A DNA stretch of 55,570 nt from Nocardioides jejuensis. Its GTDB lineage: Bacteria > Actinomycetota > Actinomycetes > Propionibacteriales > Nocardioidaceae. Below the pieces are notes generated by a model, which saw only the letters and a program-made list of their open reading frames with translations, made no database searches and was not told where the DNA came from. This document shows positions 23,892-31,978 of this stretch, piece by piece (within the stretch, counting starts at the first letter, position 1; each line of letters opens with the position of its first letter). The stretch spans positions 1 to 55,570 of the forward strand of contig NZ_SJZJ01000020.1 of NCBI RefSeq assembly GCF_004337475.1, read 5' to 3'. The translations under genes and the position numbers were made by a program.

Positions 23892-25463
23892 ATGGCCACC
23901 CTGAACCTCGCGTCGATCCTCGACGACTCCGCTGCGGCGTACCCGGAGCGCACCGCGCTCGTCCTCGGTGACACCCGTCTGTCCTACGCCCAGCTCAACG
24001 GCGCCGCCAGCCAGGTCGCGAACCTGCTGGTGGAGCGCGGCATCAAGCCGGGCGACAAGGTCGCGCTGAGCTGCCCGAACCTGCCGTACTTCTCGATCGT
24101 CTACTTCGGCATCCTCAAGGCCGGCGCGACCGTCGTCCCGCTCAACGTCCTGCTCAAGGGCCGCGAGGTGGCCTACCACCTCAACGACTCGCAGGCGAAG
24201 GCCGTCTTCGCCTTCCAGGGCACCCCGGACCTGGCCATCGGTGCTGAGTGCTTCGAGGGCTTCAACGGCGCCGAGGGCTGCGAGCACTTCTTCATGATCA
24301 CGGCCGACCCGACGGCGGCCTCGCCGATCGAGGGCACGGAGACGCTCGGCCAGGGCATGGCCGGCAAGTCGCCCGTCTTCGAGACCGTCGCGACGGACGA
24401 GGACGACACCGCGGTCATCCTCTACACGTCCGGCACGACCGGTCAGCCCAAGGGCGCCGAGCTGCGCCACAGCAACATGTTCTCCAACCAGGCGACCAGC
24501 CAGGAGCTCTTCGGCTTCGACGCCGAGCGCCCCGAGACCGGCCTGTGCGTGCTGCCGCTCTTCCACTCCTTCGGCCAGACGGCGATCCACAACGCGACGA
24601 TCGCGACCGGTGGCACGCTCGTGCTGCTGCCGCGCTTCGAGCAGAACGCCGCCCTCGGCCTCATGGTCAAGGAGAAGGTCACCCTCTTCGGTGGCGTCCC
24701 CACCATGTACGTCGGCCTGCTGGCCGCCGCTGCGGAGAACCCCGACGCTGCCGCCCACGTCAAGGACACCCTGCGTGCCGCCGTCGCCGGTGGCGCTGCC
24801 CTTCCGGTCGCCGTGCACCAGCAGGTCGAGAAGGTCTTCGGTGTGACCGTGCTCGAGGGCTACGGCCTCTCCGAGACGTCGCCGGTCGCGTCGTTCTCGC
24901 CGTACGGCGAGCCGGTCCGCCCGGGCTCGATCGGCGTTCCGATCAAGGACGTGTCGATGAAGCTCATCGACCCCGAGACGGGTGCGGACCTTCCCGACGA
25001 CCCCGACACCGTCGGCGAGATCGCGATCAAGGGCCCCAACGTCATGAAGGGCTACTACAACCGCCCGGAGGCGACCGCCGAGGCGATCGACGCCGACGGC
25101 TGGTTCCGCTCCGGCGACCTCGCCAAGAAGGACGCCGACGGCTGGTTCTACATCGTCGACCGCTCCAAGGACATGATCATCCGCGGTGGCTTCAACGTGT
25201 ACCCGCGTGAGCTCGAAGAGGTCCTGCTGACCCACCCGGCGATCGCGCTGGCCGCCGTCATCGGCGTCCCGCACGACACCCACGGCGAGGAGATCAAGGC
25301 CGTCGTCGTGCTCAAGCCGGGTGCCGAGGCCGACGCCGAGGAGATCAAGGCCTGGATGAAGGAGGAGGTCGCGGCGTACAAGTACCCGCGCATGGTCGAG
25401 ATCGTCCCGGCGCTGCCGATGACGGCCACCGGCAAGATCCTCAAGCGCGAGATCCCGCGCTGA
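23892..25463 (+). CDS. Long-chain fatty acid-CoA ligase-like (FadD) enzyme, locus 2
   Basis: This 523-residue adenylate-forming ligase converts an acid to its CoA thioester with ATP. It shows YTSGTTGQPKGAELRH, the YGLSETSP motif, the hinge YIVDRSKDMIIRGGFNVYPR and the C-terminal MTATGKILKREI with the catalytic Lys. It is closer to the fatty-acyl FadD type than to the 4CL-like enzyme of locus 1. I start it at ATG 23892: TAAAGT (23879-23884) lies seven bases upstream with no Shine-Dalgarno, again leaderless; a longer frame to 23823 has nothing in its favour. It would activate the acid produced by the neighbouring dehydrogenase. Confidence 0.9.
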   Translation: MATLNLASILDDSAAAYPERTALVLGDTRLSYAQLNGAASQVANLLVERGIKPGDKVALSCPNLPYFSIVYFGILKAGATVVPLNVLLKGREVAYHLNDSQAKAVFAFQGTPDLAIGAECFEGFNGAEGCEHFFMITADPTAASPIEGTETLGQGMAGKSPVFETVATDEDDTAVILYTSGTTGQPKGAELRHSNMFSNQATSQELFGFDAERPETGLCVLPLFHSFGQTAIHNATIATGGTLVLLPRFEQNAALGLMVKEKVTLFGGVPTMYVGLLAAAAENPDAAAHVKDTLRAAVAGGAALPVAVHQQVEKVFGVTVLEGYGLSETSPVASFSPYGEPVRPGSIGVPIKDVSMKLIDPETGADLPDDPDTVGEIAIKGPNVMKGYYNRPEATAEAIDADGWFRSGDLAKKDADGWFYIVDRSKDMIIRGGFNVYPRELEEVLLTHPAIALAAVIGVPHDTHGEEIKAVVVLKPGAEADAEEIKAWMKEEVAAYKYPRMVEIVPALPMTATGKILKREIPR

Positions 25464-25475
25464 CCTGACCTACGT

Positions 25476-25605
25476 CGAAACCCGGGTTTTGGTCCGCCGA
25501 AACCCGGGTTTTGGCGTCTCCAGACGCGGGTTTTGGCGCCACGACCCGGGACTCAACGTGCCAAAACCCGGGTTTCGACGGGGAAAAACCCGGGTCTCGG
25601 CGGAG
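25476..25605. repeat. Six-unit 22-bp tandem array with ACCCGGGT core
   Basis: Six units fill the gap between convergent genes. The CCCGGG-type cores end at about 25486, 25508, 25530, 25550, 25572 and 25594, so the period is 22 bp with one 20-bp step. The best units read CGAAACCCGGGTTTTGGC; units 5 and 6 carry the complementary orientation. Each core is a palindrome. With a period that is not a multiple of three, the array does not encode a repeated peptide. Confidence 0.85.
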
Positions 25606-25607
25606 GG

Positions 25608-26504
25608 TCAGAAGAGCGGGCGGTCGGCCTTCCCGGAGTTCTCGTCGACGAACCGCGTTACGTGGGCGGCGATGACCTCGGGGGAGTGCTCGACAACCCA
25701 GTGGTTGCCGTTGACCTCGTGCGTGGCGAGCGACTCGCACCACGGTGCGGGAGCGGTGCGCTGCATCTCGGAGTCGACGTGCAGGTCGCCGGTCGGCGCG
25801 AGCACCTGCACCGGCACCGTCGTACGTCGGGGAGCCGGCCGCACCAGTCGCGGCACGAAGTTGGCCCGATAGAGCGCGAGCCCACGCTCCGCGTCCGACC
25901 GGCTCTTGTCGCGCACCGTCGCGCCGGCGGACAGGCCGTGCAGGGCCGAGTGCCGCACGAGTCGGTCCAGCACGCCGATCCGGATCACCGCCTCGGGGAG
26001 CAGCGGCAGCTGGAAGAGCGCGACGTAGTAGGAGTCGAGCAGCTGGCGGGCGATCGCGCGCGGGCGCTGGCGGATGCCACGCAGCCAGACGCCGACCATG
26101 TCGAGGTCGGGGCCGGAGACGGACGTGTAGGACAGGATCCGGTCGGCCCATGCCGGGTCGGTCACCAGGCCCCAGGTCTGGATCGAGCCCCAGTCGTGCG
26201 CCAGCAGATGCACCTGCTCATCGCCGACGACCTCGGAGATCACCTCGCCGAGGTCGGCTGCCAGCCGGGCGATCGTGTAGTGACGGCGGCCCGAGGGCGT
26301 CTCCGACGAGCCGGCACCCCGCACGTCGTACGTCACGACGTGGAAGCGGCCCGCCAGCCGCTCGGCGACGCCGTCCCAGACGTGGTGGTCGTCGGGGTAG
26401 CCGTGGATCGCGACGACCGTCGGGTTCGCCGCGTTGCCCCGCTCCTGCACCGCCAGCCGCACGCCGTCGGAGGTCGTCAGGGTTCGCTGTCGCGCCACAG
26501 TCAT
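25608..26504 (-). CDS. Alpha/beta hydrolase, epoxide-hydrolase-like
   Basis: This 298-residue enzyme has the epoxide hydrolase/haloalkane dehalogenase pattern: oxyanion-hole HGYP (34-37), nucleophile Asp104 in AHDWGS, and the catalytic His268 in NGNHW near the C-terminus. Asp rather than Ser as nucleophile favours hydrolysis of epoxides or halides over esters. The RGAGSS segment before the lid is typical of this group. The start is ATG 26504; CAGGAT lies six bases upstream on the minus strand, so the mRNA is probably leaderless. It converges on the acyl-CoA ligase with the 22-bp array between them and could belong to the same catabolic theme, but no shared promoter shows this. Confidence 0.85.
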   Translation of the reverse strand: MTVARQRTLTTSDGVRLAVQERGNAANPTVVAIHGYPDDHHVWDGVAERLAGRFHVVTYDVRGAGSSETPSGRRHYTIARLAADLGEVISEVVGDEQVHLLAHDWGSIQTWGLVTDPAWADRILSYTSVSGPDLDMVGVWLRGIRQRPRAIARQLLDSYYVALFQLPLLPEAVIRIGVLDRLVRHSALHGLSAGATVRDKSRSDAERGLALYRANFVPRLVRPAPRRTTVPVQVLAPTGDLHVDSEMQRTAPAPWCESLATHEVNGNHWVVEHSPEVIAAHVTRFVDENSGKADRPLF

Positions 26505-26568
26505 GGCGTCATCCTGCCAACCGGGGCCGGGTGCTGAGCACCACACCCGACCGGTGGGCGCGCGCCCG

Positions 26569-26623
26569 TAGGATGAGCGTGCCCGGAACCACGGGCACAG
26601 CCGCACTTCTCTAGGAGCTCATC
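26569..26623 (+). promoter_or_regulatory. purS promoter and short leader hairpin
   Basis: TAGGAT (26569-26574) predicts transcription from about 26581 and a ~43-base leader ending in the Shine-Dalgarno AGGAG. A hairpin GTGCCCG/CGGGCAC (26579-26598) covers the predicted start. No known purine riboswitch is recognisable. Confidence 0.55.
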
Positions 26624-26881
26624 GTGGCCCGTGTCGTCGTCGACGTCATGCTCAAGCCGGAAATCCTCGACCCGCAGGGCAAGGCCGTCCACGGCGCGCT
26701 GCCGCGCCTCGGCTTCTCGGGCGTGACCGACGTCCGCCAGGGCAAGCGGTTCGAGCTCGAGGTCGAGACGGCCGACGAGGCCACGCTCGCCGAGATCGAG
26801 AAGATGGCCGAGACCCTGCTGGCCAACACGGTCATCGAGGACTTCGTCGTCCGCGTCGAGGACGAGGCGAGCGCCAAGTGA
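26624..26881 (+). CDS. purS: Phosphoribosylformylglycinamidine synthase subunit PurS
   Basis: PurS is the small bridging subunit that joins the PurQ glutaminase to the PurL synthetase in the three-part FGAM synthase. The 85 residues match the family size; [18 protein letters not shown] at the start and the [17 protein letters not shown] strand are characteristic. Translation starts at GTG 26624 with AGGAG six bases upstream. Its stop overlaps the purQ GTG start as GTGA, matching their need for equal amounts. Confidence 0.96.
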   Translation: MARVVVDVMLKPEILDPQGKAVHGALPRLGFSGVTDVRQGKRFELEVETADEATLAEIEKMAETLLANTVIEDFVVRVEDEASAK

Positions 26882-27546
26882 AGATCGGCGTCGTCACCTT
26901 CCCGGGCACGCTCGACGACGTCGACGCCTCCCGCGCCGTCACCATCGGTGGCAACGAGGCGGTCGCGCTCTGGCACGGCGACCACGACCTGAAGGGCGTC
27001 GACGCGGTCGTCCTGCCGGGTGGCTTCTCCTTCGGCGACTACCTGCGCTGTGGTGCGATCTCGCGCTTCTCGCCGGTCATGACCGAGGTCATCGAGGCGG
27101 CCCACAAGGGCATGCCCGTGCTCGGCATCTGCAACGGCTTCCAGATCCTCACCGAGGCGCACCTGCTGCCCGGCGCGCTGATCCGCAACGACCACCGCAA
27201 GTTCGTCTGCCGCGACCAGAAGCTCCGCATCGAGAACAACGCGACCGCCTGGACCAGCGCCTACGCCAAGGACCAGGAGATCACCGTCGTCCTCAAGAAC
27301 GGCGAGGGTTCCTACGTCGCCGACGTCGAGACGCTGGACATGCTCGAGGGCGAGGGCCGCGTCGTCGCCCGCTACCTCGACGTCAACCCCAACGGCTCGC
27401 TGCGCGACATCGCCGGCATCACCAACGAGCGCGGCAACGTGGTCGGCCTGATGCCGCACCCCGAGCACGCGGTCGAGGAGCTGTGCGGTCCGGGCACCGA
27501 GGGCCTCGGCTTCTTCACGTCGCTCGCTGCGTCGGTCTTCGCCTGA
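26878..27546 (+). CDS. purQ: Phosphoribosylformylglycinamidine synthase glutaminase subunit PurQ
   Basis: PurQ hydrolyses glutamine to supply ammonia to PurL. The 222-residue class I glutamine amidotransferase shows the nucleophile Cys85 in GICNGFQ and the His194/Glu196 pair in MPHPEH, completing the triad. It is coupled to purS (GTGA) and to the following DUF3817 gene (TGATG), forming a three-gene operon. purL is separate, 2 kb downstream. Confidence 0.97.
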   Translation: MKIGVVTFPGTLDDVDASRAVTIGGNEAVALWHGDHDLKGVDAVVLPGGFSFGDYLRCGAISRFSPVMTEVIEAAHKGMPVLGICNGFQILTEAHLLPGALIRNDHRKFVCRDQKLRIENNATAWTSAYAKDQEITVVLKNGEGSYVADVETLDMLEGEGRVVARYLDVNPNGSLRDIAGITNERGNVVGLMPHPEHAVEELCGPGTEGLGFFTSLAASVFA

Positions 27547-27878
27547 TGTCGCCGCTCAAGGCGTTCCGCATCGTCGCGATCGCGGAAGCGGTCTCGTGGA
27601 CCGGGCTGCTGATCGGCATGTTCTTCAAGTACGTCGTCGTCAAGGACGAGATCGGTGTCCAGGTCATGGGACCGATCCACGGCATCGCGTTCATCGCGTT
27701 CGTGATGGTCACGCTCCGCGTGGGCCTCGACCAGAAGTGGTCGAAGAAGCAGCTCGGCCTCGGCCTGCTCTCCTCCATCCCGCCGCTCTTCACGGTCGTC
27801 TTCGACGTGTACGCCGAGAAGGCCGGTCTGCTCGGTGACAGCTGGAGCGACGACGCCGTGGAGACGGCGCAGGGCTGA
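27546..27878 (+). CDS. DUF3817 small membrane protein
   Basis: This 110-residue protein has three hydrophobic segments (about 7-25, 38-58 and 75-92) with the DUF3817-type pattern (FRIVAIAEAVSWTGLL, MGPIHGIAF). Its function is not known. The ATG overlaps the purQ stop (TGATG), so it is co-translated with FGAM synthase subunits; whether this is functional or a passenger arrangement is open. A strong terminator follows. Confidence 0.85.
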   Translation: MSPLKAFRIVAIAEAVSWTGLLIGMFFKYVVVKDEIGVQVMGPIHGIAFIAFVMVTLRVGLDQKWSKKQLGLGLLSSIPPLFTVVFDVYAEKAGLLGDSWSDDAVETAQG

Positions 27879-27904
27879 CCTGCCGCTCGACACCTCAGAC
27901 GTAG

Positions 27905-27941
27905 CGAGGCCCCGCCACCCGATCCGGGTGGCGGGGCCTCG
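27905..27941. terminator. Bidirectional terminator between convergent genes
   Basis: A perfect 17-bp stem (CGAGGCCCCGCCACCCG and complement) with a 3-base loop lies between the DUF3817 gene and the convergent secreted-protein gene. It can serve both strands. Confidence 0.85.
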
Positions 27942-27956
27942 TCGTTCGTCCGGAGG

Positions 27957-29351
27957 TCACTTGCCGGCGAGGAGGACCTTCCAGGTGTCCGGCGTGACGA
28001 CGCCGGTGGTCGGCATCGACCGGGCGGACTGGTAGCTCTTCACGGCGTTGGTCGTGGCGTAGTCGAAGACGCCGCTGACGGGGGCATCGATCTTCTTGGC
28101 GTTGAGGGCCCGCTGGAGGCGCCACACGGACGCGCCGCTGGAGCCCTGCTTCTGCCAGCCGCTGCCACCGCGGGCGAGCAGCGCCGTCCAGTGCCCGCGG
28201 AGCCACTTGTCGGTCGGGGTGAAGCCGTTGCGGGACTGCCACGTCCGCATCGCAGTGCGCAGGCCGGTGCCGAAGTAGTCGTTGAGCCGAAGGCCGGTCA
28301 TGCCCTGCTCGCGCAGGAGGCACTTGAGTGCGCGGACCTCCGGGCTGCTGGTGCCGGGGGAGAGCTGCGGGTAGTCGGGGAAGTCGACCGTGACGCCTCC
28401 GCAGTGGGTCTCCGTGGCCGCGCGCGAGCCGCCGCCGACGTTGAGGAAGTTGCGGTCGATGTTGATGGTCGTGCCGCCCCAGGTCTCGTCGTGACCGCCC
28501 TGGTACTGCTTGACCCGGCTGCCGCCGGTCCAGCCGGTGGAGCGGAGGTAGCTGGAGTCGACCGAGGTGTTGGCCTGACCGTCCCAGCGGGCGACCCACA
28601 GGACGTCGGGGAGGTTGAAGGTGCCGGGGTGGTTCACGCGGGCGTCGTCCACCATCTTGATGCCCGAGCTGGCGCTCGAGTAGAAGCCCGAGACGTAGCC
28701 GAGCTCGTGCAGGCGGCCGGTCCACGCGTGCACGAAGCGCAGCGCTGACTCGCGGCAGTTGGTGTTGCTGAGGTCGAAGCCCTCGAGGTCGTAGAAGAGC
28801 GTGCTGCCGGGCACGATCCCGAGCCCCTGCGCGGCGGTCACCGCACGCTCGGCCTCGAGGGTGCCCTGGGCCTTTGCCTTCGACCACCAGCTGGCCGGGT
28901 CGGGGTTGATCGTCGGGTCGTCGTTGTAGCGCGGGAAGCGCGGCTGGCAGCTGGCCTGCGGTCCGAGCGTGATCGGCAGCAGGCGCCAGCCCTTCGCGAG
29001 CTGCGTGGAGACCCAGGTCGGGGTGAGGTTCGGCTGCGATCGGCAGGCGCGCGAGTTGCCGCTGATGTAGATGCCGACCGAGAGGAACGGCGAGTTGTCC
29101 AGCCAGGCGTCCATCTTCGACTGGGTCGGCGCGAGGCACTGGTCGAAGCCGTAGCCGGTGAACGAGCCGGGCGTCGCCGGGTTGCTGCTGGCCGCCAGCG
29201 CGGCGCTGCCACCGTCCCGGGTCAGCGCGAAACCGCCGAGGCCGAGGCCGAGGAGCGCCACGAAGGCGACCAGGGTCGTGGTCAGGCGGGTGCGGATCAG
29301 TGCGGTCTGCGGGGTCCGCAGGTCCGTCCGGGTCCGGGCAAGGGCGCGCAT
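27957..29351 (-). CDS. Secreted DUF1906 (glycoside-hydrolase-like) protein with two peptidoglycan-binding domains
   Basis: This 464-residue exported protein has an N-terminal membrane segment at about 27-45 (signal peptide or anchor, after a basic stretch), a DUF1906 domain at ~65-305 (GYGFDQC at its start, YDLEGFD with candidate acidic residues, and an IYISG strand) resembling GH25-like folds of the Rv2525c group, and two C-terminal PG_binding_1 repeats (~320-385 and ~395-462, the latter ending in VVTPDTWKVLL). It probably binds or trims cell-wall peptidoglycan outside the cell. ATG 29351 has GGAGA six bases upstream. It diverges from purL across the second 22-bp array. Confidence 0.87.
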   Translation of the reverse strand: MRALARTRTDLRTPQTALIRTRLTTTLVAFVALLGLGLGGFALTRDGGSAALAASSNPATPGSFTGYGFDQCLAPTQSKMDAWLDNSPFLSVGIYISGNSRACRSQPNLTPTWVSTQLAKGWRLLPITLGPQASCQPRFPRYNDDPTINPDPASWWSKAKAQGTLEAERAVTAAQGLGIVPGSTLFYDLEGFDLSNTNCRESALRFVHAWTGRLHELGYVSGFYSSASSGIKMVDDARVNHPGTFNLPDVLWVARWDGQANTSVDSSYLRSTGWTGGSRVKQYQGGHDETWGGTTINIDRNFLNVGGGSRAATETHCGGVTVDFPDYPQLSPGTSSPEVRALKCLLREQGMTGLRLNDYFGTGLRTAMRTWQSRNGFTPTDKWLRGHWTALLARGGSGWQKQGSSGASVWRLQRALNAKKIDAPVSGVFDYATTNAVKSYQSARSMPTTGVVTPDTWKVLLAGK

Positions 29352-29471
29352 GAGAGGTCTCCGAGCGTGAGGCGAGGGACCACGTTAACCACTCCAGTCA
29401 CATCAGCAACAGGGGTCACGGAGAACTACAAATATGTAGTTTCCGCAGGTCAGCGGCGTGCCCGCCCCCGC

Positions 29472-29559
29472 CGAGACCCGGGTTTTGACGTGTCGAGACC
29501 CGGGTCGTGGCGGAGTGAGTCCCGGGTTTTGGCCAGCCCCGGACGCGCGTCACGGCGGC
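29472..29559. repeat. Second 22-bp tandem array upstream of purL
   Basis: Units start at 29472, 29494 and 29516 exactly 22 bp apart (CGAGACCCGGGTTTTGAC-like), with a degenerate fourth near 29538. The cores are variants of the ACCCGGGT palindrome found at 25476-25605. The array ends 15 bases before the purL -10-like TAGAAT. Confidence 0.78.
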
Positions 29560-29586
29560 TCGTCGTACGCCCGTAGAATCTGGCCC

Positions 29587-31860
29587 GTGACTGAGAGCCG
29601 ATCTGCCCTGGACACCGTCGCCGTCGCGAGCACCGACCCCGAGCGGGAGCAGCCGTGGGCTGACCTCGGCCTCAAGGAGGACGAGTACGCCCGCATCCGC
29701 GAGATCCTGGGCCGCCGCCCCACGTCGTCCGAGCTGGCGATGTACTCCGTCATGTGGTCCGAGCACTGCTCGTACAAGTCCTCCAAGGTGCACCTGCGCC
29801 AGTTCGGTGAGCTGAAGCAGGAGACCCCGCGCGGCCCGATGCTCGCTGGCATCGGCGAGAACGCCGGCGTCCTCGACATCGGCCAGGGCTACGCCGTGTC
29901 CTTCAAGGTCGAGTCGCACAACCACCCGTCGTACGTCGAGCCGTACCAGGGCGCCGCGACCGGCATCGGCGGCATCGTCCGCGACATCATCGCGATGGGC
30001 GCGCGCCCGGTCGCGGTCATGGACCCGCTCCGCTTCGGCCCGCTCGACGCGGACGACACCCACCGCGTCCTGCCGGGCATCGTCGCCGGCGTCGGCGGCT
30101 ACGGCAACTGCCTCGGCCTGCCCAACATCGGTGGCGAGGCCGTCTTCGACGAGACCTACATCGGCAACCCGCTCGTCAACGCGCTCGCGGTCGGCGTACT
30201 CCGCCACGAGGACCTGCACCTCGCCAACGCGACCGGCGAGGGCAACCTCGTCGTCCTCTACGGCGCCCGCACCGGTGGCGACGGCATCGGCGGCGTCTCG
30301 GTCCTCGCGTCGGAGACCTTCGACGCCGACGGCCCGGCCAAGCGCCCCGCCGTCCAGGTCGGCGACCCGTTCATGGAGAAGCTCCTCATCGAGTGCACCC
30401 TCGAGCTGTACGCCGCCCACGTGGTCGCGGGCATCCAGGACCTCGGTGGCGCCGGTCTCTCCTGCGCGACCTCCGAGCTCGCCTCCGCCGGTGACGGCGG
30501 CATGCACGTCCACCTCGACAAGGTGCCGCTGCGCGACTCCACGCTCTCGCCCGAGGAGATCCTCATGAGCGAGTCGCAGGAGCGCATGATGGCAGTCGTC
30601 GAGCCGAAGAACATCGACGCCTTCCTCGCGATCTGCGCGAAGTGGGACGTCGAGGCCGCGGTCATCGGTGAGGTCACCGAGACCGGCCGCCTGATCATCG
30701 ACTGGCACGGCCAGACCGTCGTCGACGTTCCCCCGGGCACGGTCGCGCACGAGGGCCCGGTCTACAACCGCCCGTTCGCCCGCCCGGACTGGCAGGACGC
30801 CCTGCAGGCCGACGGCGCCGAGAAGCTCGAGCGCCCGACCACCGGTGCCGAGCTCCGCGAGACCGTCATCAAGCTCGCTGCCTCCCCGAACCTCTGCGAC
30901 AAGTCCTGGATCACCGACCAGTACGACCGCTACGTCCGTGGCAACACCGTGCTCTCGCAGCCGGAGGACTCGGGCATGATCCGGATCGACGACGAGACCA
31001 ACCTCGGTGTCTCCGTCTCCACCGACTGCAACGGCCGCTTCGCCAAGCTCGACCCGTTCGCGGGCGCGCAGCTCGCGCTGGTCGAGTCCTACCGCAACGT
31101 CGCGACCGGTGGCGCGCAGCCGCTGGCCGTCTCCGACTGCCTCAACTTCGGCTCGCCCGAGGACCCGGCCGTCATGTGGCAGTTCGCCCAGGCGTGCACC
31201 GGCCTCAAGGAGGGCTGCCAGGAGCTCGGCACCCCGGTCACCGGCGGCAACGTCTCCCTCTACAACCAGACCGGTGAGGTCGCGATCCTCCCGACGCCGG
31301 TCGTCGCTGTGCTCGGTGTGATCGACGACGTCACCAAGCGCACGCCGTCGTCGTTCCAGGCCGAGGGCCAGGCCGTCTACCTGCTCGGCGAGACGCGTGA
31401 GGAGCTCTCCGGCTCCGAGTGGGCGCACGTCGTCCACCAGCACCTCGGTGGTCTTCCGCCGAAGGTCGACTTCGCCGCGGAGAAGGCGCTCGCTGCGTTC
31501 CTCTTCGAGGGCGTCGGCCTGCTCGCGTCGGCCCACGACCTCTCCGACGGCGGCCTCTCGCAGGCGCTCGTCGAGTCGTCGCTGAAGAACTCCATCGGTG
31601 CGACCGTGACCCTCGAGGGCGACGCCTTCCTGGGCCTCTTCGCCGAGTCGACCGCGCGCGTCCTCGTGACGGTGGCTGCCGACAAGACCGCCGAGCTCGA
31701 GGCGCTGGCCGCGAAGCACGGCGTCCCGGCTGCCGCGCTCGGCACCACGGGCGGCGACTCGCTGATCGTGGGCGGTTCGTTCGAGGGTGGCCAGTTCGAG
31801 CTCCCGATCGCCGAGGTCCGTGCGGCCTGGAGCGCCACGCTCCCGACCGCGATGGCCTGA
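29587..31860 (+). CDS. purL: Phosphoribosylformylglycinamidine synthase subunit PurL
   Basis: PurL converts FGAR to FGAM with ATP and PurQ-derived ammonia. The 757-residue length is that of the small, PurS/PurQ-dependent type. Seen are [12 protein letters not shown] near the N-terminus, the ESHNHPS motif, GGIVRDI, and two AIRS-type ATP-binding halves, the second with GGNVSLYN. I reject the longer frame from 29458, which is only the repeat array translated, and use GTG 29587: TAGAAT (29574-29579) lies exactly seven bases upstream with no Shine-Dalgarno, a textbook leaderless start. A terminator follows at 31875. Confidence 0.97.
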   Translation: MTESRSALDTVAVASTDPEREQPWADLGLKEDEYARIREILGRRPTSSELAMYSVMWSEHCSYKSSKVHLRQFGELKQETPRGPMLAGIGENAGVLDIGQGYAVSFKVESHNHPSYVEPYQGAATGIGGIVRDIIAMGARPVAVMDPLRFGPLDADDTHRVLPGIVAGVGGYGNCLGLPNIGGEAVFDETYIGNPLVNALAVGVLRHEDLHLANATGEGNLVVLYGARTGGDGIGGVSVLASETFDADGPAKRPAVQVGDPFMEKLLIECTLELYAAHVVAGIQDLGGAGLSCATSELASAGDGGMHVHLDKVPLRDSTLSPEEILMSESQERMMAVVEPKNIDAFLAICAKWDVEAAVIGEVTETGRLIIDWHGQTVVDVPPGTVAHEGPVYNRPFARPDWQDALQADGAEKLERPTTGAELRETVIKLAASPNLCDKSWITDQYDRYVRGNTVLSQPEDSGMIRIDDETNLGVSVSTDCNGRFAKLDPFAGAQLALVESYRNVATGGAQPLAVSDCLNFGSPEDPAVMWQFAQACTGLKEGCQELGTPVTGGNVSLYNQTGEVAILPTPVVAVLGVIDDVTKRTPSSFQAEGQAVYLLGETREELSGSEWAHVVHQHLGGLPPKVDFAAEKALAAFLFEGVGLLASAHDLSDGGLSQALVESSLKNSIGATVTLEGDAFLGLFAESTARVLVTVAADKTAELEALAAKHGVPAAALGTTGGDSLIVGGSFEGGQFELPIAEVRAAWSATLPTAMA

Positions 31861-31874
31861 TCCACGCTTCACCG

Positions 31875-31909
31875 CGAAGGCCCCTGCCCGGTCCGGGCGG
31901 GGGCCTTCG
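31875..31909 (+). terminator. Hairpin terminator after purL
   Basis: A 16-bp stem (CGAAGGCCCCTGCCCG paired with its complement, one T-G pair) and a 3-base loop start 15 bases after the purL stop. Confidence 0.85.
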
Positions 31910-31978
31910 GCGTTCGCGGGATGCCGTCGTGAAGGAAAAGGTGTGGATGCCAAGCAGCGGCCATGACAGGGTGATCGG

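Noticed and set aside
9703..25463. Recent horizontal transfer of the two accessory loci
   Set aside because: Base composition and codon use look the same as in the purine genes by eye, and no mobility genes flank them.
25476..25605. CRISPR array
   Set aside because: The repeats are directly adjacent 22-bp units with no spacers, and no cas genes are present.
29458..29586. N-terminal extension of PurL
   Set aside because: It is the translation of the 22-bp repeat array; the GTG at 29587 has a perfectly spaced -10 element.
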